Shown: piece by piece, positions 1 to 12,300 of the stretch | How the letters are laid out: every line of letters begins with the position of its first letter | How positions within the stretch are numbered: the first letter of the stretch is position 1 | Source: Acanthaster planci | Taxonomy: Eukaryota; Echinodermata; Asteroidea; Valvatida; Acanthasteridae | Length of the DNA: 64,000 nt | NCBI RefSeq assembly: GCF_001949145.1 | Contig: NW_019091493.1 | Coordinates: forward strand, 103,801-167,800 | Reading direction: 5' to 3' | Notes under the pieces: model-generated | The model's input: the letters and a program-made list of their open reading frames with translations, nothing else | Databases searched by the model: none | What the model was told of the DNA's origin: nothing | Position numbers and translations under genes: made by a program

Positions 1-325
1 GGTATTTTTAAGAAAGACCTTGCGTACTTTAGGGGCTACTTTTTGGGCTCTGTGCAAAACTCAAAAACAGTAGGAGATTGAAGGCTTTTGCCTTTAAAGA
101 TGTGATTTTGTACAACTTTTGAAATCAGAAGAGACTAATTCACAATTTTATCAGGCCATTTGGGCGATGTGATAAGAAAATATAGGACAAACAAAGGCAA
201 AGTAGTGGCAGTCTTGAACTCTTTTGGTGGAAGAAATTTGGAAGGAATGGAAAAGGAGGGTTTAGGAACAGATGCACTGATGAACTGGGTCGGTGGGATA
301 GAACTTACAGCTTTGATGGACTGAC

Positions 326-3300
326 GTGATAGAAGAATTCCACCAATTTGACGTTGAGGCAGATACACAGGTCTTTGGAAGTGCCTGCTGCTGCCCTCAT
401 CTTCTGAGCTTCTGGACTTAAGATGACCCTCTCTCTCTTTGGAAGCAATCCTACGTTGTTTGGATAAAAAAGCACAGTAAGATGCATGCTATGGGTTCAT
501 AGTGTCAAGATCCCAAAAATTCAAAGACTTTTAATGACTTCCATAATTGATTATGTGCAATTCTACTATGCTGGCAAGATGATCAATTGTGATTAACATG
601 TCTTGAAAAACGCAACACAATTATAAAATACAAGATGTAAAAGATGAAAATTCAGTCACTTTTAATGATTTTATTCGCCTTTCTACAAACATAAAATGAC
701 TTTTCCAGGAATTTCATGACCACAATAAAATTTAAAAATGTTTAAGGAATTTAATGACCTCTACAAACCCTGATGCTTAACCTCTGAAAGGTGGAAGATT
801 TTGGCTGGACTGTTTCAAAGAGAGACTCTGAGCAGTGTTGGAGTCGAGTCCATGACAAGTCCAGTCACAAGTCCCTTCACAAGGCCAGTCATAAGTAATA
901 GGGTGAGCAATGACGAGGGAATGCTTTTGTCACAGTTTATTTCAATAGCTTGTGAATTGGCTTAAGACAGAATGACTTGTAATGGACTTCTGATGGACTT
1001 AGAGGGACTTGTGATGGCGTCAAATACAACACTGACTCTAAGAACAATAACCACTAGCAATCAGCTCAAGATGACCCTGCTTCTTAGGTAAAAAACCTAC
1101 AGTAATGGTAAGTCATGAAAGATGGACCAAATTAAGAGATGAATTGCTCAAGTCTTTATATCAGAAGTATGAAATATGAGTCAAACCAGGAAGAAATACT
1201 CACCTTTGACCTTCAAGCCAAACAAGACAACCTCTTTGACATGATGGTACATGGTCATGTGACTTGTAGTGTTCCAGTGAGCACAGCACGTCTCTTCAAT
1301 CACAGCATTCAATGTCTGCCATTAAAAACAAAAGATCTGGGATTCCGCTAAAATGACTATTCAGTGGAGCTTTACAACATCCTACCTTGATTGTCCATCC
1401 AAAGATTACGTGAAATATACGACACACAGATACACAAATAAATTTTAAAGCTCTACCCTTGATGAAACATCTTGATGTTCACAGAAATATATACTCAGCT
1501 TCAAAACATTGCTTTTCTGCCATAAAACAAGAAATCTGCTTAGTTTTTGCCACCTGGCACAAGATGGAAAACATCTGACAATGTTAACTTAAAAAAAAGT
1601 CATCTGTGCAACATTCACAAATCTAATATCATAGGCATTATGATAAATCACTGAAATTGACGGCAAGATCAAGGCTAAATTTCACAGTACTGCTAAGCAA
1701 AATTACAGCCAATCGAATTTGGAACAAATTGAACAACTATCAAAAAATACATGGGAACCAGTCCCACGCAACATGTATCACTGCATTTTGGCTGGTAAAC
1801 TGTTTCTGATCAGGCATTTGTTTCAGTATCAAACAAGTTTATGATGCATAATGTCAGACAGATACAAGCACAACTTTCTTTTGTTTTCAAACACTGACTG
1901 CCACTTGGATGGCTAAAGTATGCAAAAAGTTTACCCTGGTTGGCAGCAAACTTTGCCTCAAAATGCTCCCGCATCAGTGTTACAAATGGAAGATACTTTC
2001 AGTTGACACTATTTTGAACACTTTGTGAATTACGCTTTAGGTTTTGAAATCACAGCCTGCCAGAGTTTTGCCAACCAACTGCACTTATGATGCTACAAAT
2101 GAAAGGTTACCTTAGATGCTGAGGTGTATTTCAGGTTGATCAGCGTCACATCAAGTATTGCTTCGGGGAGTGACTTGTACTCAACACAGTCAATGACCTG
2201 CCAAGTACAATGGAATATTATCAGAAATTGTTTTGACTTCATTACATCTGACAAGTTTTCGATAATATTCATAGTCTAACCCGCCGACCACAACTGAAGA
2301 CGACATGCTTATAATTTGCCAAAATTTGCATGCAGCGGAAGTTTATAAATGGGTGTGAATGAACAAAGTGCCACATCAATGCTGGTATCTAGAGAAGATT
2401 TGTTCTCCACCTTGCTATCTTTTGTTACTCCTAGTAATTTGGTTCCCATGACGACCACGGTCGAGTCCCCATCAGATTCTGAGTCAACGTCCACATCGTC
2501 AACTCTCAGCATGATGAACTCTGTGAAAGAAGAAAAAACAAATCCCTCGTTGATTTGATGGCTGAACACCTGACAATACATGTACATTTGGTTAAAATAT
2601 TGGCATTAAAATTGTGAAATTTAAATGACTCTGAAAAACTGCACAGCAGATGAGTTGAAATTGCAGTCTATGAAACTACAATTCATTGACTGTCTCTGGC
2701 TGCTGGAATAGATGCTACTGGGGTCAAATGTTATGATTCTGCTAACCACAGTTCTATTCTGTGCTTATGACCACCAATCAGTGAGCAGCACCTGTACAGA
2801 TATTCTACATGAACCTTTTAAGCAAAGAACCTTCATAATGTGTGATTTGAGTGCATGTTCATAGGCCAAAACTGCTACGCTTTGAAATATGCTGATTGTT
2901 GGCACACAATTATTTTCTGCTACAGTCGGTGAGGATTTTTACTTAGTAAGCAAAAGTATACAATTAGGTCTAGTGTCTCAAGAAAAGTGGATTTCCATGA
3001 AATATGAACTCTTTTTAGCATGACTGACTCTTACAATCAAATATCATTAAAATCATGCAAGTTACGGTCAGGGTTTGTCCTTTATGTGGTCCAAATTTTT
3101 ACGTCACACTGTACTTTGTGAAATAAATACCTTTCACATCGCTGCACAGAAAAGCATTGAAGTCGGTCAGTCTGACGTTGACTCTGTGCGTCTGCTGCTT
3201 GGGACCAAGCCCGGCCTCCACGGTGACCTTCTGCCTCTCCATGTCCTGACCTTTGGCCTTCCATCCCAGGGTCACTTTCAGGACGTGCTCGACGACAGAG

Positions 3301-6300
3301 TGCAGCTCCAGACACGACTCAACCTGGAGGGAGTTCACTGACCCCTCGACTTCAATGGAGTAGGGCGTGAAATTAACCTGAGGTTAAATTAAAATTTCTC
3401 AAAATGTACCACCTTACGTGTATATCATGGTATTTCGCTCCAAGACTGTTCTGACCATACAAGATCGCTACATGTGGACCTTGATGTCAAGATCTGCAAT
3501 GCGTGCCTAATTGATTTGATTCATAATCATTTGGGGGTTATCAGAATGCTCAGTTCAAGTGAAACTACCAAGTTGTTCCAGCAGTGCAGATTAATCTTGT
3601 TACTTGAAGGAAGATTTCAAATTGTGATTTAGAGTAAATATCTCAGGATTTTTGGAGGAGCAATTTTACCCCAATTTATTTTTGCTGTACCTTCAATTTG
3701 ATGATGTTGACAGCCAGGGGTGTGCCCCATATATGTCTCGAAGGTGACGTGACTCCGTTTGGAGTACGGACGGTGTCACCGACCTGGCAGATGATATGAT
3801 CTCCTTGCATATTGGCCCTGCAAGTAGCAAGAAAATCATTGCCAATAAAACTTTCACCCCCTCTGGTTTTTATGCTGCAAATCACATTGAACACAAGATT
3901 AGGACATCCATAGTTAATTCTATGGTTCTCATTTCCGACTGACCCTTATTTTTGGTTCTGACCAAGAAAAAAAACTTTTTTAATGCCACTAAACAATATA
4001 TATGGAATTTCTGGAGAAGCTAAGGAAAGCAACAATAATTTTAAGAATTTCTGGGGACAGACAAGTAATTTTTACCCCGCTTTTCCTGTAACCAACTGAC
4101 TGCCCCAAAGGCAAAAAAATGAGAACCACAGAATTAGCTATGGATGACCTTATTAAAATACCTGAGGATTACATGACAAGTTTAATTACTTTTGCGATTA
4201 GAAAAAAAATGGCTCCAGGTAATAGATCAGGTTTTGAAAAACAAGGAAAGGTTAAGTCGGATTTTTTCAAGTATCTTGCAGTGCACAAAAGACCAGCAAA
4301 GACAGCAACAATTGCGGCATCTCTCCTCTTTTTGTCTTAAGAATGGAAACAAAATATGGAGTATCTAGCAGGATAGGGAAACACTCTGGTTGATCATTGG
4401 TGCATGTGGTTTCAGCATTCATTAAACAGGGTTAATGTTTTGTTTAACACTCCAAGAAAGCTCACTTACCTGATATACCTAAGCGGTTTCTTTGGAGTTG
4501 AGCCTGAGAAACAAACAGACACCTTGATATAAATTTTCTTCTGCTATTGATATCAACTAATATGAGTAAAATTTCTCAAAAGGTTACATGTGGCTGAAAC
4601 TTGTACTGCCAAACAGAAGACTCACACACACTCAAGAAAGTATGCATTTCCTCTAAAATACAACTCAGGTATAATTTCTGTAAGATGGCCATTTGAATAA
4701 AATTGAGTATAATTCTCAAAATGTGGCCATTTGCCAGAGTCAGTTTGGTTTCTATACCTGCGTCTGTTGTGATTCTGGTGCCAGTCTTCAATGTTACAAT
4801 GGAAACAGCACAGTCAGGAACATTTGGCCATGTCATGTGAGTTGACATGTCACTCAGGTCAAGGGTCAGGTCAAAGGGCAAAATGAGCTCTTGGAAGAGA
4901 CTGGAGGTGACTCTGAAACAAGAAATAATCATTAAAAAAGTGAAAATTTCAAGAAGTATGCTACTGTGTACATGTAAGATAAAGTGCGATTAATAAACTG
5001 ACCACTTTATCTTAAATTTCCTTTCCAGGCAATGAATAAAGACTTCTTAGATTGGCAATTACGCTGATTTCTTAAGGCTTTTCATACCACCTATTATTGA
5101 ACATTGAGATTTTTGACAGCACGATTGAATGTATGTCTTAAAATTGCATTTAAAGTGCAAAGTGAGAACGTTGCATCATCTTGATCCAAGTTGAAGGCAA
5201 TCCCTGGCGTACAATATGAATCGGTTCTGCTAAGCTACAGCAGGGTCAAACACCTCATAGTGGGTCAAACACCTCAAGCTGATTCAAAATGCTCAAATTT
5301 GCTTCGTATAATCAATCTGGATCAAGGGCTTCAATTTGAGTCAGAAAGCTCTAAACTAATCACATAGCCCAAGCTGGGTTAAAAACATTCACGCTAGGTC
5401 CAAAGCTTACTGCAATGTAACTGTGACTTTGTTTAATTTCAGAGTGACCTCAGCATCATGTTGACCCTGGCCAATTCAAAATGTGCTTCTACATTATATT
5501 GTTTGTCTATAAAAATTTGTTTGGACAAACCACTGCCCTCAAAAAACGATGATTAAAAGGCCTCTTACGTTTTCTTGGCTTTGAAGAAATTCAGAAAGGC
5601 ATTATTGCTCACGTTTGCTTTGAGGGCTTCGACTGGACGTTGGCTGGAGTTCTTGTGGGGAAAAGTGTGTTCTGTTTTGCCTTTTGTAGTTTTATTTGCT
5701 CCTGAATGGTCGCCAGCCAGAAAGTCATCTCATCATCAAGGTAGTGGACATGACAATGTCTTAGGACCAGGTCTGAATACACACCTGTCTCTCGTAGCTA
5801 CCAGTAAGACAACAAAAATAAACTTATAGTAGCACTGATTATAATTTAAAAATTCCATCCACGATGCTTATTTCGAGGCAAATAATGAAGCAAGATAAAG
5901 AAGATGGAAGAAGCAGGGGTTTGAATGGTACCTCAAGTGGCTGCTGAAAGACTGTCATATTATGGATTGCTGGATGACTTGTAATTGGCCTGTGATCAAG
6001 TCCTCACAAGCCAATCACAAGTCATCAAAGTTATTGGGATTGAACAGTGACCAAGTCCTTTGGCTGTTATTGTTCATTCCCTAGTTACCTAGTGATCTGG
6101 CTTGTGATGGACTTTACAAGACTAGAAAAACATTGATAACCTTTTGTTTTACTATCTTGGAACAACTGCCAATTTTCATGTGCAGACTAAATAACAAACA
6201 GTCCATTCAAGCGTTTCTCGTCGGAAAAAACCTCGGTTCCTATCAACAATGTGCCATATTTCAAAAGGGGCACCCTCTACAGAATAAGAGTGTTTGAATT

Positions 6301-9300
6301 TTCTAGATGCTATCTTACCTGGAGTGACACTGACGTGTCGCTGATGGAAAGTAACTTCAATGACTGCATATTGGTCATCTGCACATCTGTGAAGAGAAGC
6401 ATCATGGGCAGGGGTATTGAAACATACAAAACTACCTCTTTCATGCACACACAAAATGGTGATTTTTGTACTGATAAACTTTGGACCTCACACTTGACGA
6501 CCTTTCAGTGGACAAGCAGCGTTAAGGGTTTTCTTTATCAGATTCCTTCTATCATAAGTGCCTTGCAAGATTTTCATCATCATGTTTAATCCCACCAAGT
6601 GTAAAAAGTATAACTGGAACCAGGAGAAAGTTGACTGTCTTGGTTTTTTTTTACTGTACCGCAAATCCTTTTATACACACTTTCCAATTCAATCAATTTC
6701 TGCTGGTGCCATTCACATCTGAACTGTTGTCAATATGCACTTTCTGATTTTTTTTGTCATGAGGTTTCCGCACGAATGAGGAAAAGTGGTATCAGGGAAA
6801 GCAGTAAACAAAAAGGTTTTTCCGAATTACCTGTGAGTTTGAACAAGCAGGATATTCCTGGCAGCAGGAGACCTTTTGTCTTGGTGCATTCTATCAGCTT
6901 GTCGACATTAACATCAGCAGTCACTAAGAGCTGCTTTGTTGTTAAGGTCAGGCGCCTAGAGAGATTTTTTTTTCAGTTTTTCACCAAAAAAATGAAACAA
7001 AAATCTGTTTAAGTAATATTTTGAGATATCATACCTGAAATTGGAAAGTAAACATGAAAAGTGTTTGTTTTGAGATTAGATAAATGCCTTCTCCCAACAA
7101 GACATTTGATAGGTTGCTGGAGGTCTGAAAGTGAATTCTTATGAGCTTCAGACGCTGAAAACGACCAAAGAAAAATGAATCAATCTTGGTGCAAACCTTT
7201 GTTCACTCTGGATCACAACTTGGCAGTCGATATCGTCAATCTGTAACTTGGCATCCTGTGACATAAAATAACAAAAATTGGGATAGTTAGCTGAACCTCC
7301 ACTGCATCAAAGGAAATCTGTGAAAATGCACTTGACAGCAATGTACATTTTAACCTAAATTATGACAGTTAGTGAAAGGCATTTTGCAAGTGCAGACTAA
7401 TTTATGTGGGTGCCTATAAATCCCTGTCATTGGATTGGTAGATGTCTGATCACTTGTCACTGAATTATTTGTCACAACAAACGAGTGTGTGGCCACACTT
7501 CAAAATGGACTGTTCTTAAAAATGGAATGTGCAGCAAGAAACAGAAACTTCTGATTCAACAAATTTAAACAAAATTTCTGAACTTGTTGGGGATCCAACC
7601 CTCCACTCAGGCCGGAATTTATTCAGGTTCTGTACAAGAAAAGTAATGAGTGTTTTCAATTCACGCAATAAAAAAATAATGTCATTTAGTGATCGGTACA
7701 AAGCAAGATTCTGTTAACAATCTTTTAACTCAAAAAGTGGCTCTGTACTAGTGACTTGTTGACTCATTTTGTTTGATTGGGTCACAAACATGACTGTGGA
7801 AAACTCACCCTGGGTAATCTCAGCATGATTGCTCTAATCCTCTCCTCAACAGGCTTTGGCTGCTGGATCCGTTGTGGTTCTAGTGCATCTAGCAAATGTG
7901 CATCATTTTTCAGTTGGAGGTTTTACCACAAAACTAACTGAAATGCTATCTCAAAACTGGATGCACTGCTGTTCCATTGGAAATTCACTGAGTTTGAGAG
8001 CACTGCACATACCTATTGAGTTCTGAGCAGTTTCGTAAATAATGACCTCTGCTCATGATTTTGTCTTACACCACCGTGCATACTTGAAAATCCTTAACCC
8101 AAACCTTCTTAGATCCTTAAAAGGTACAAGAGATTTTCTGAGATTTTGCAGAATAGATGAAGTCAGAGCGCATGGTTCTGCCTTTATACATGGTGTGTGA
8201 TGCCACTTGAAGGTAAATATACATTTATACATACATTGCACCACTTGCTTTAAACAGAGAGGCAATTTTTGAAGGGTTTGGGACATTGGGAGTTAGAGTA
8301 AATACCATGAATTAACAACTCCTGAGTCTGTTGATGAGAATATCGCAGCTCCTTAAACAAGTGCTTCTTGACAGTGCAAAACGTATGATTTTGGTCACCT
8401 TTGGTTAGTTCAACTGCACATGATAATATGACCGTCACAAATAAGTCCAATGCTTTTCGAGGACTGTCAAACTCACCACTGCCTATTGCTGTCTTGGGAA
8501 ATGTCTGGAGAATCTGCGTCATAAAACCTGCACATGAATAACAATAATAATTTGGCATGTGACTTGATGCCCTCATTTTTGTCGACAAGTACAAACAACA
8601 AGCACAATGTTGAGTTGGGGCAGATTTACTGAAGTTCCTGATTACTGGGCCAACGACTAATATCAAAGATTATGCAAATCTGTTTGTTAACTGCAGATTG
8701 TTAAATACAGTCATTGAATTCATCATTTATTTGTGTCGTTAAATCATCTAATGTTATACAGCTATGGAGTTCAAAAATGGATCAAGTATAATGGTGATAT
8801 AAGCACTGTACTGAAGAAAAACAGATTATAGTGTTGAATGATTTTAGGTATGTGAGATTTCACCAAAATCAGGATTTCTGGGGAAACAAATCACAGTATG
8901 TGACACAAGAGTCAACCTTGTCACTAAAACCTCAAGTGGCAAGACCCAAATTAATAAAGAAAATAATCGGTAAAATTTCTGTGATGTCTGTCAATAACTC
9001 ACCATCTTGTAATGAGACTCGTGGGGTTCCAACATTGACAGAAATTCCCTGTGGGTAACAAAATATCCATTACAATAATCAGTCACGAATGTTCATGTGT
9101 TGCTTACAGACACTGGTGTTGCTTGGAATTCTAAAAGTCTTGCAGCAACACCAGACTTTGTCGGCAAATACCTAGGCACTGGAGAGATGCTGTACTACAT
9201 AGCAAGTGGTTCAAAGTTAAATTACTTTGTAATACCTCCCATCATTACTGAGTGCATCAGTATAATTCATCAGCAATATCTTTGACAAAAATAGTACTAT

Positions 9301-12300
9301 GGTTTCAAAGAACAACACATCATCTGAAGTGGTAATGTTTGGTACGTAACAGAAAAGTCTGTTGGTGGCTGGCAATGCCATAATTTCTTTATGATCCATA
9401 ACTTGTGAAGTTAACTAAGGAAGACATGCAATTTGAGTGGTCAGAAGCTGGTTCTGAGATTACAGTGTGTCAACACTTTACAATTCAAACTTCAAGTTTT
9501 TATCAATTTAAACTTAAAGCAATTCATGTTCAAAACTTCCACAGTCGAAGTTTTTCACATTAAAACACTCACTTATTTCTTTCTGTCCAAAATACAATTT
9601 TTCTCTAGGGGTGACTCACCAGGATTTTCTTCATGATAAAGTCCAGCTGCGCAGATACCTTCAGGCTCGTTGAGGCATGCGCCATGTGTGATTGCTCCCC
9701 TGCATCCTGTACGTGACAAGGTAATTTTTCGCAATGAAAAAATCAACTGCGAGTGCTGATTAAAATTAAATTACATTTCCTATACTGACCTGCTCAAAGT
9801 TATTTGAAATTTTAATTCCTCAGATGACAAACACCACTGCAATATTGCACAATTTGGAGAAAAAACTCACATTCTCCCGCACCGTAGTTGAGGGGACATA
9901 CACTCGACATTTCACCTATTTTGTGGGGACCGAAAATGTTGTGGGGACTCAGAAATGTCCCCACAACTCGGTTCAAATTTCCCTAACAAAAGAACTTGTC
10001 CCCTTAGCGCGGTGAATGCCTACCCTCATAAACTTGTGCAAAAGACACCAAGCACTAAAAAGATAACTTACTGATCAACAACTGTTGAAAATATTGAGAC
10101 CTAGAGGATGTTGGTGTGAGGTTAGCTCAGAATCATATATTGAACTTAAAAAAGGTCACATCTAAATGCAGAAGTGCAATACAAAACTATGATTCTAGAC
10201 ACCGGTCATATTTAATTTAAAAATGGCCTAGCAGTAACAGGTCAAGCAAATGAGAAATGATCAACTGAACAAATGAAACCTATCAATCCTCCCTGGTAAA
10301 TCAGCCAATGGTCACAAGAATCTATGTTTTTACAGATGTATTCTTCGATGAAGTTGAATTATTAAACATTAGTCACACTTCAGGTTATGTCTCTTGTCCT
10401 ACTTACAGAGTTAGCACTGCGAAGCATTCTAAGTGATATCTCCTGCACTTCCAGATCAGTGGAGATGATTCTACATAATACAAACAAAATTAAATGGATT
10501 ATTTTCAAAACAAAACATGCAATGATTTGAGTTGGATGCAACCACTCAATCTTGCTCTACGGTCTATTGATAATTTCACCTTCAGATCGCATTGTCTTTG
10601 TAGCTTTTGGAAGATTGTTTACAAAAAGGAAGTAAAGTTGGAGATTTCACACAGGATTGCTCGATTGCGCTGATCGACTGATCGCGCCCACCAATTACAC
10701 CCGGTACTGGGTCTCACTTGCTGTTTGTATATAATCTACCATATTTGATCCGTGTGGGAACAAGAGATGCTTTGACTTAGGAACAATGTCCATTTAAGGC
10801 GGCAAACACCAAGTTCATGCATATTCAGCATTGGATGTGCCAACCAAGTGTAACCAATAACTAATGAAATGTACAGTCTCTGCATGTGTGCCATGAACCA
10901 AGTTGAAATTTTTCTCACCAGCCCGTATTTTCTTGCTGGTATAGCATGCTCCTAATCTGAGCACATAAGGGTTCGGTTTGGAGCCCTCTTTTGACAATCC
11001 TATACTCAAATGTTCTTACTGCTCTGTAAGTGGAGCACCAGCCAGGGAAATGTTCTTGATGGTGACGTGAAGCAACGAGTCTGTTCCCATGGCATTCAGT
11101 AACATGATGTTGAGCGCTTCCACATTTAGGCACATCGTCTACACGAAAGGAAATAACAATGCCATCTTTCAATTCAAACATGTAGATGGAGTCAACTGAT
11201 GGATACTGTGTCACTATAGAAAACCACAATGCCCCCTTTCTTGAGACATGCTCACTGTTAAAAACTGGTCCTTGGTTTTTATTCATCTCTTACACAAACA
11301 ATAATCATAATCTCCAAAGACGAGTGCAAAGGATTTTGCTGTCTAACGTGTGAATGACCCTGTATGTATCCATGGTCAAGACACTGCGTGATAAAATTGG
11401 ACCCTCCCCTTTAAATATGTTGGTCATTCCATGGGGTTGGGGCACAATTTGTGACGGTGTCAACTGTTACATGGGTTCTGTAAAAATGAACAGCTATTTC
11501 CCTGCATGTGGATTCCAAATTGACATTGTTATACATCTTGCAGGGCTGAAAACTGAGGTGTGTGTTATTTTTACAGAGTAAATGACCTACTCTACAGGTC
11601 ATGACAGGTGGTTAAAGTTACCCATGTAACAAGGGCACCGTCACAAATTGTGCCCCAACCTCATGGAGTGACCCACATACCACTGTTATTCTTAAGCTAC
11701 AAATAATGTAGCACAATGCAATGCCATTTCAAACCTAGAATAGCTTTGATACCCCACTCCAAGGTTCTCAAGATATTTTTACCTTTGTAATGAACCTAAC
11801 TGCTGATGTGAAATAGCTGGAATCAAGAAGTGATGATCCTGTGAACAGATGAAGCAGAAGCCTGGCTTTGAAGAAACAACACTGTATTTGGAATGCAACC
11901 CATCATTTTTTAAAACAACAACAAAAAAGCCTTAGTCTATCCCATTACTGTTTGGAAGTGACTCAAGACTGCCTCTTATGCCCTATTGTTGAACAAGTCA
12001 AACTGGGTAAAATGGATGTTTGTTGACTGATATCTCAATAAGGGTCTGTAAATTAATTCCATCTTTTCTCCAAGATTACAAGTAAAAGGTCTGCTCTCCA
12101 AAAGATTACAATTGGCAAATATTCAAGCATTTGGCCAACTCAGTTTACAAAGCTGAAACAATTTCTTGGTGGGCCACATTAGAACATGATTTGATCATAA
12201 TTGCAACTAAGTGAAAACAGTTAAATTATGAAGAAAAAGTCATTGTCTGTTTTTATGTTTTGGGATAACAGGCATATGGCTCACAAAAGCATTCTGATTA

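Noticed and set aside
1922-1979. Possible extra BLTP2 exon on the minus strand (MREHFEAKFAANQ, donor GTAAAC)
   Set aside because: Exons 2111-2197 and 1204-1315 join directly in phase and match human BLTP2 without a gap. The candidate lacks a good acceptor and would break phase.
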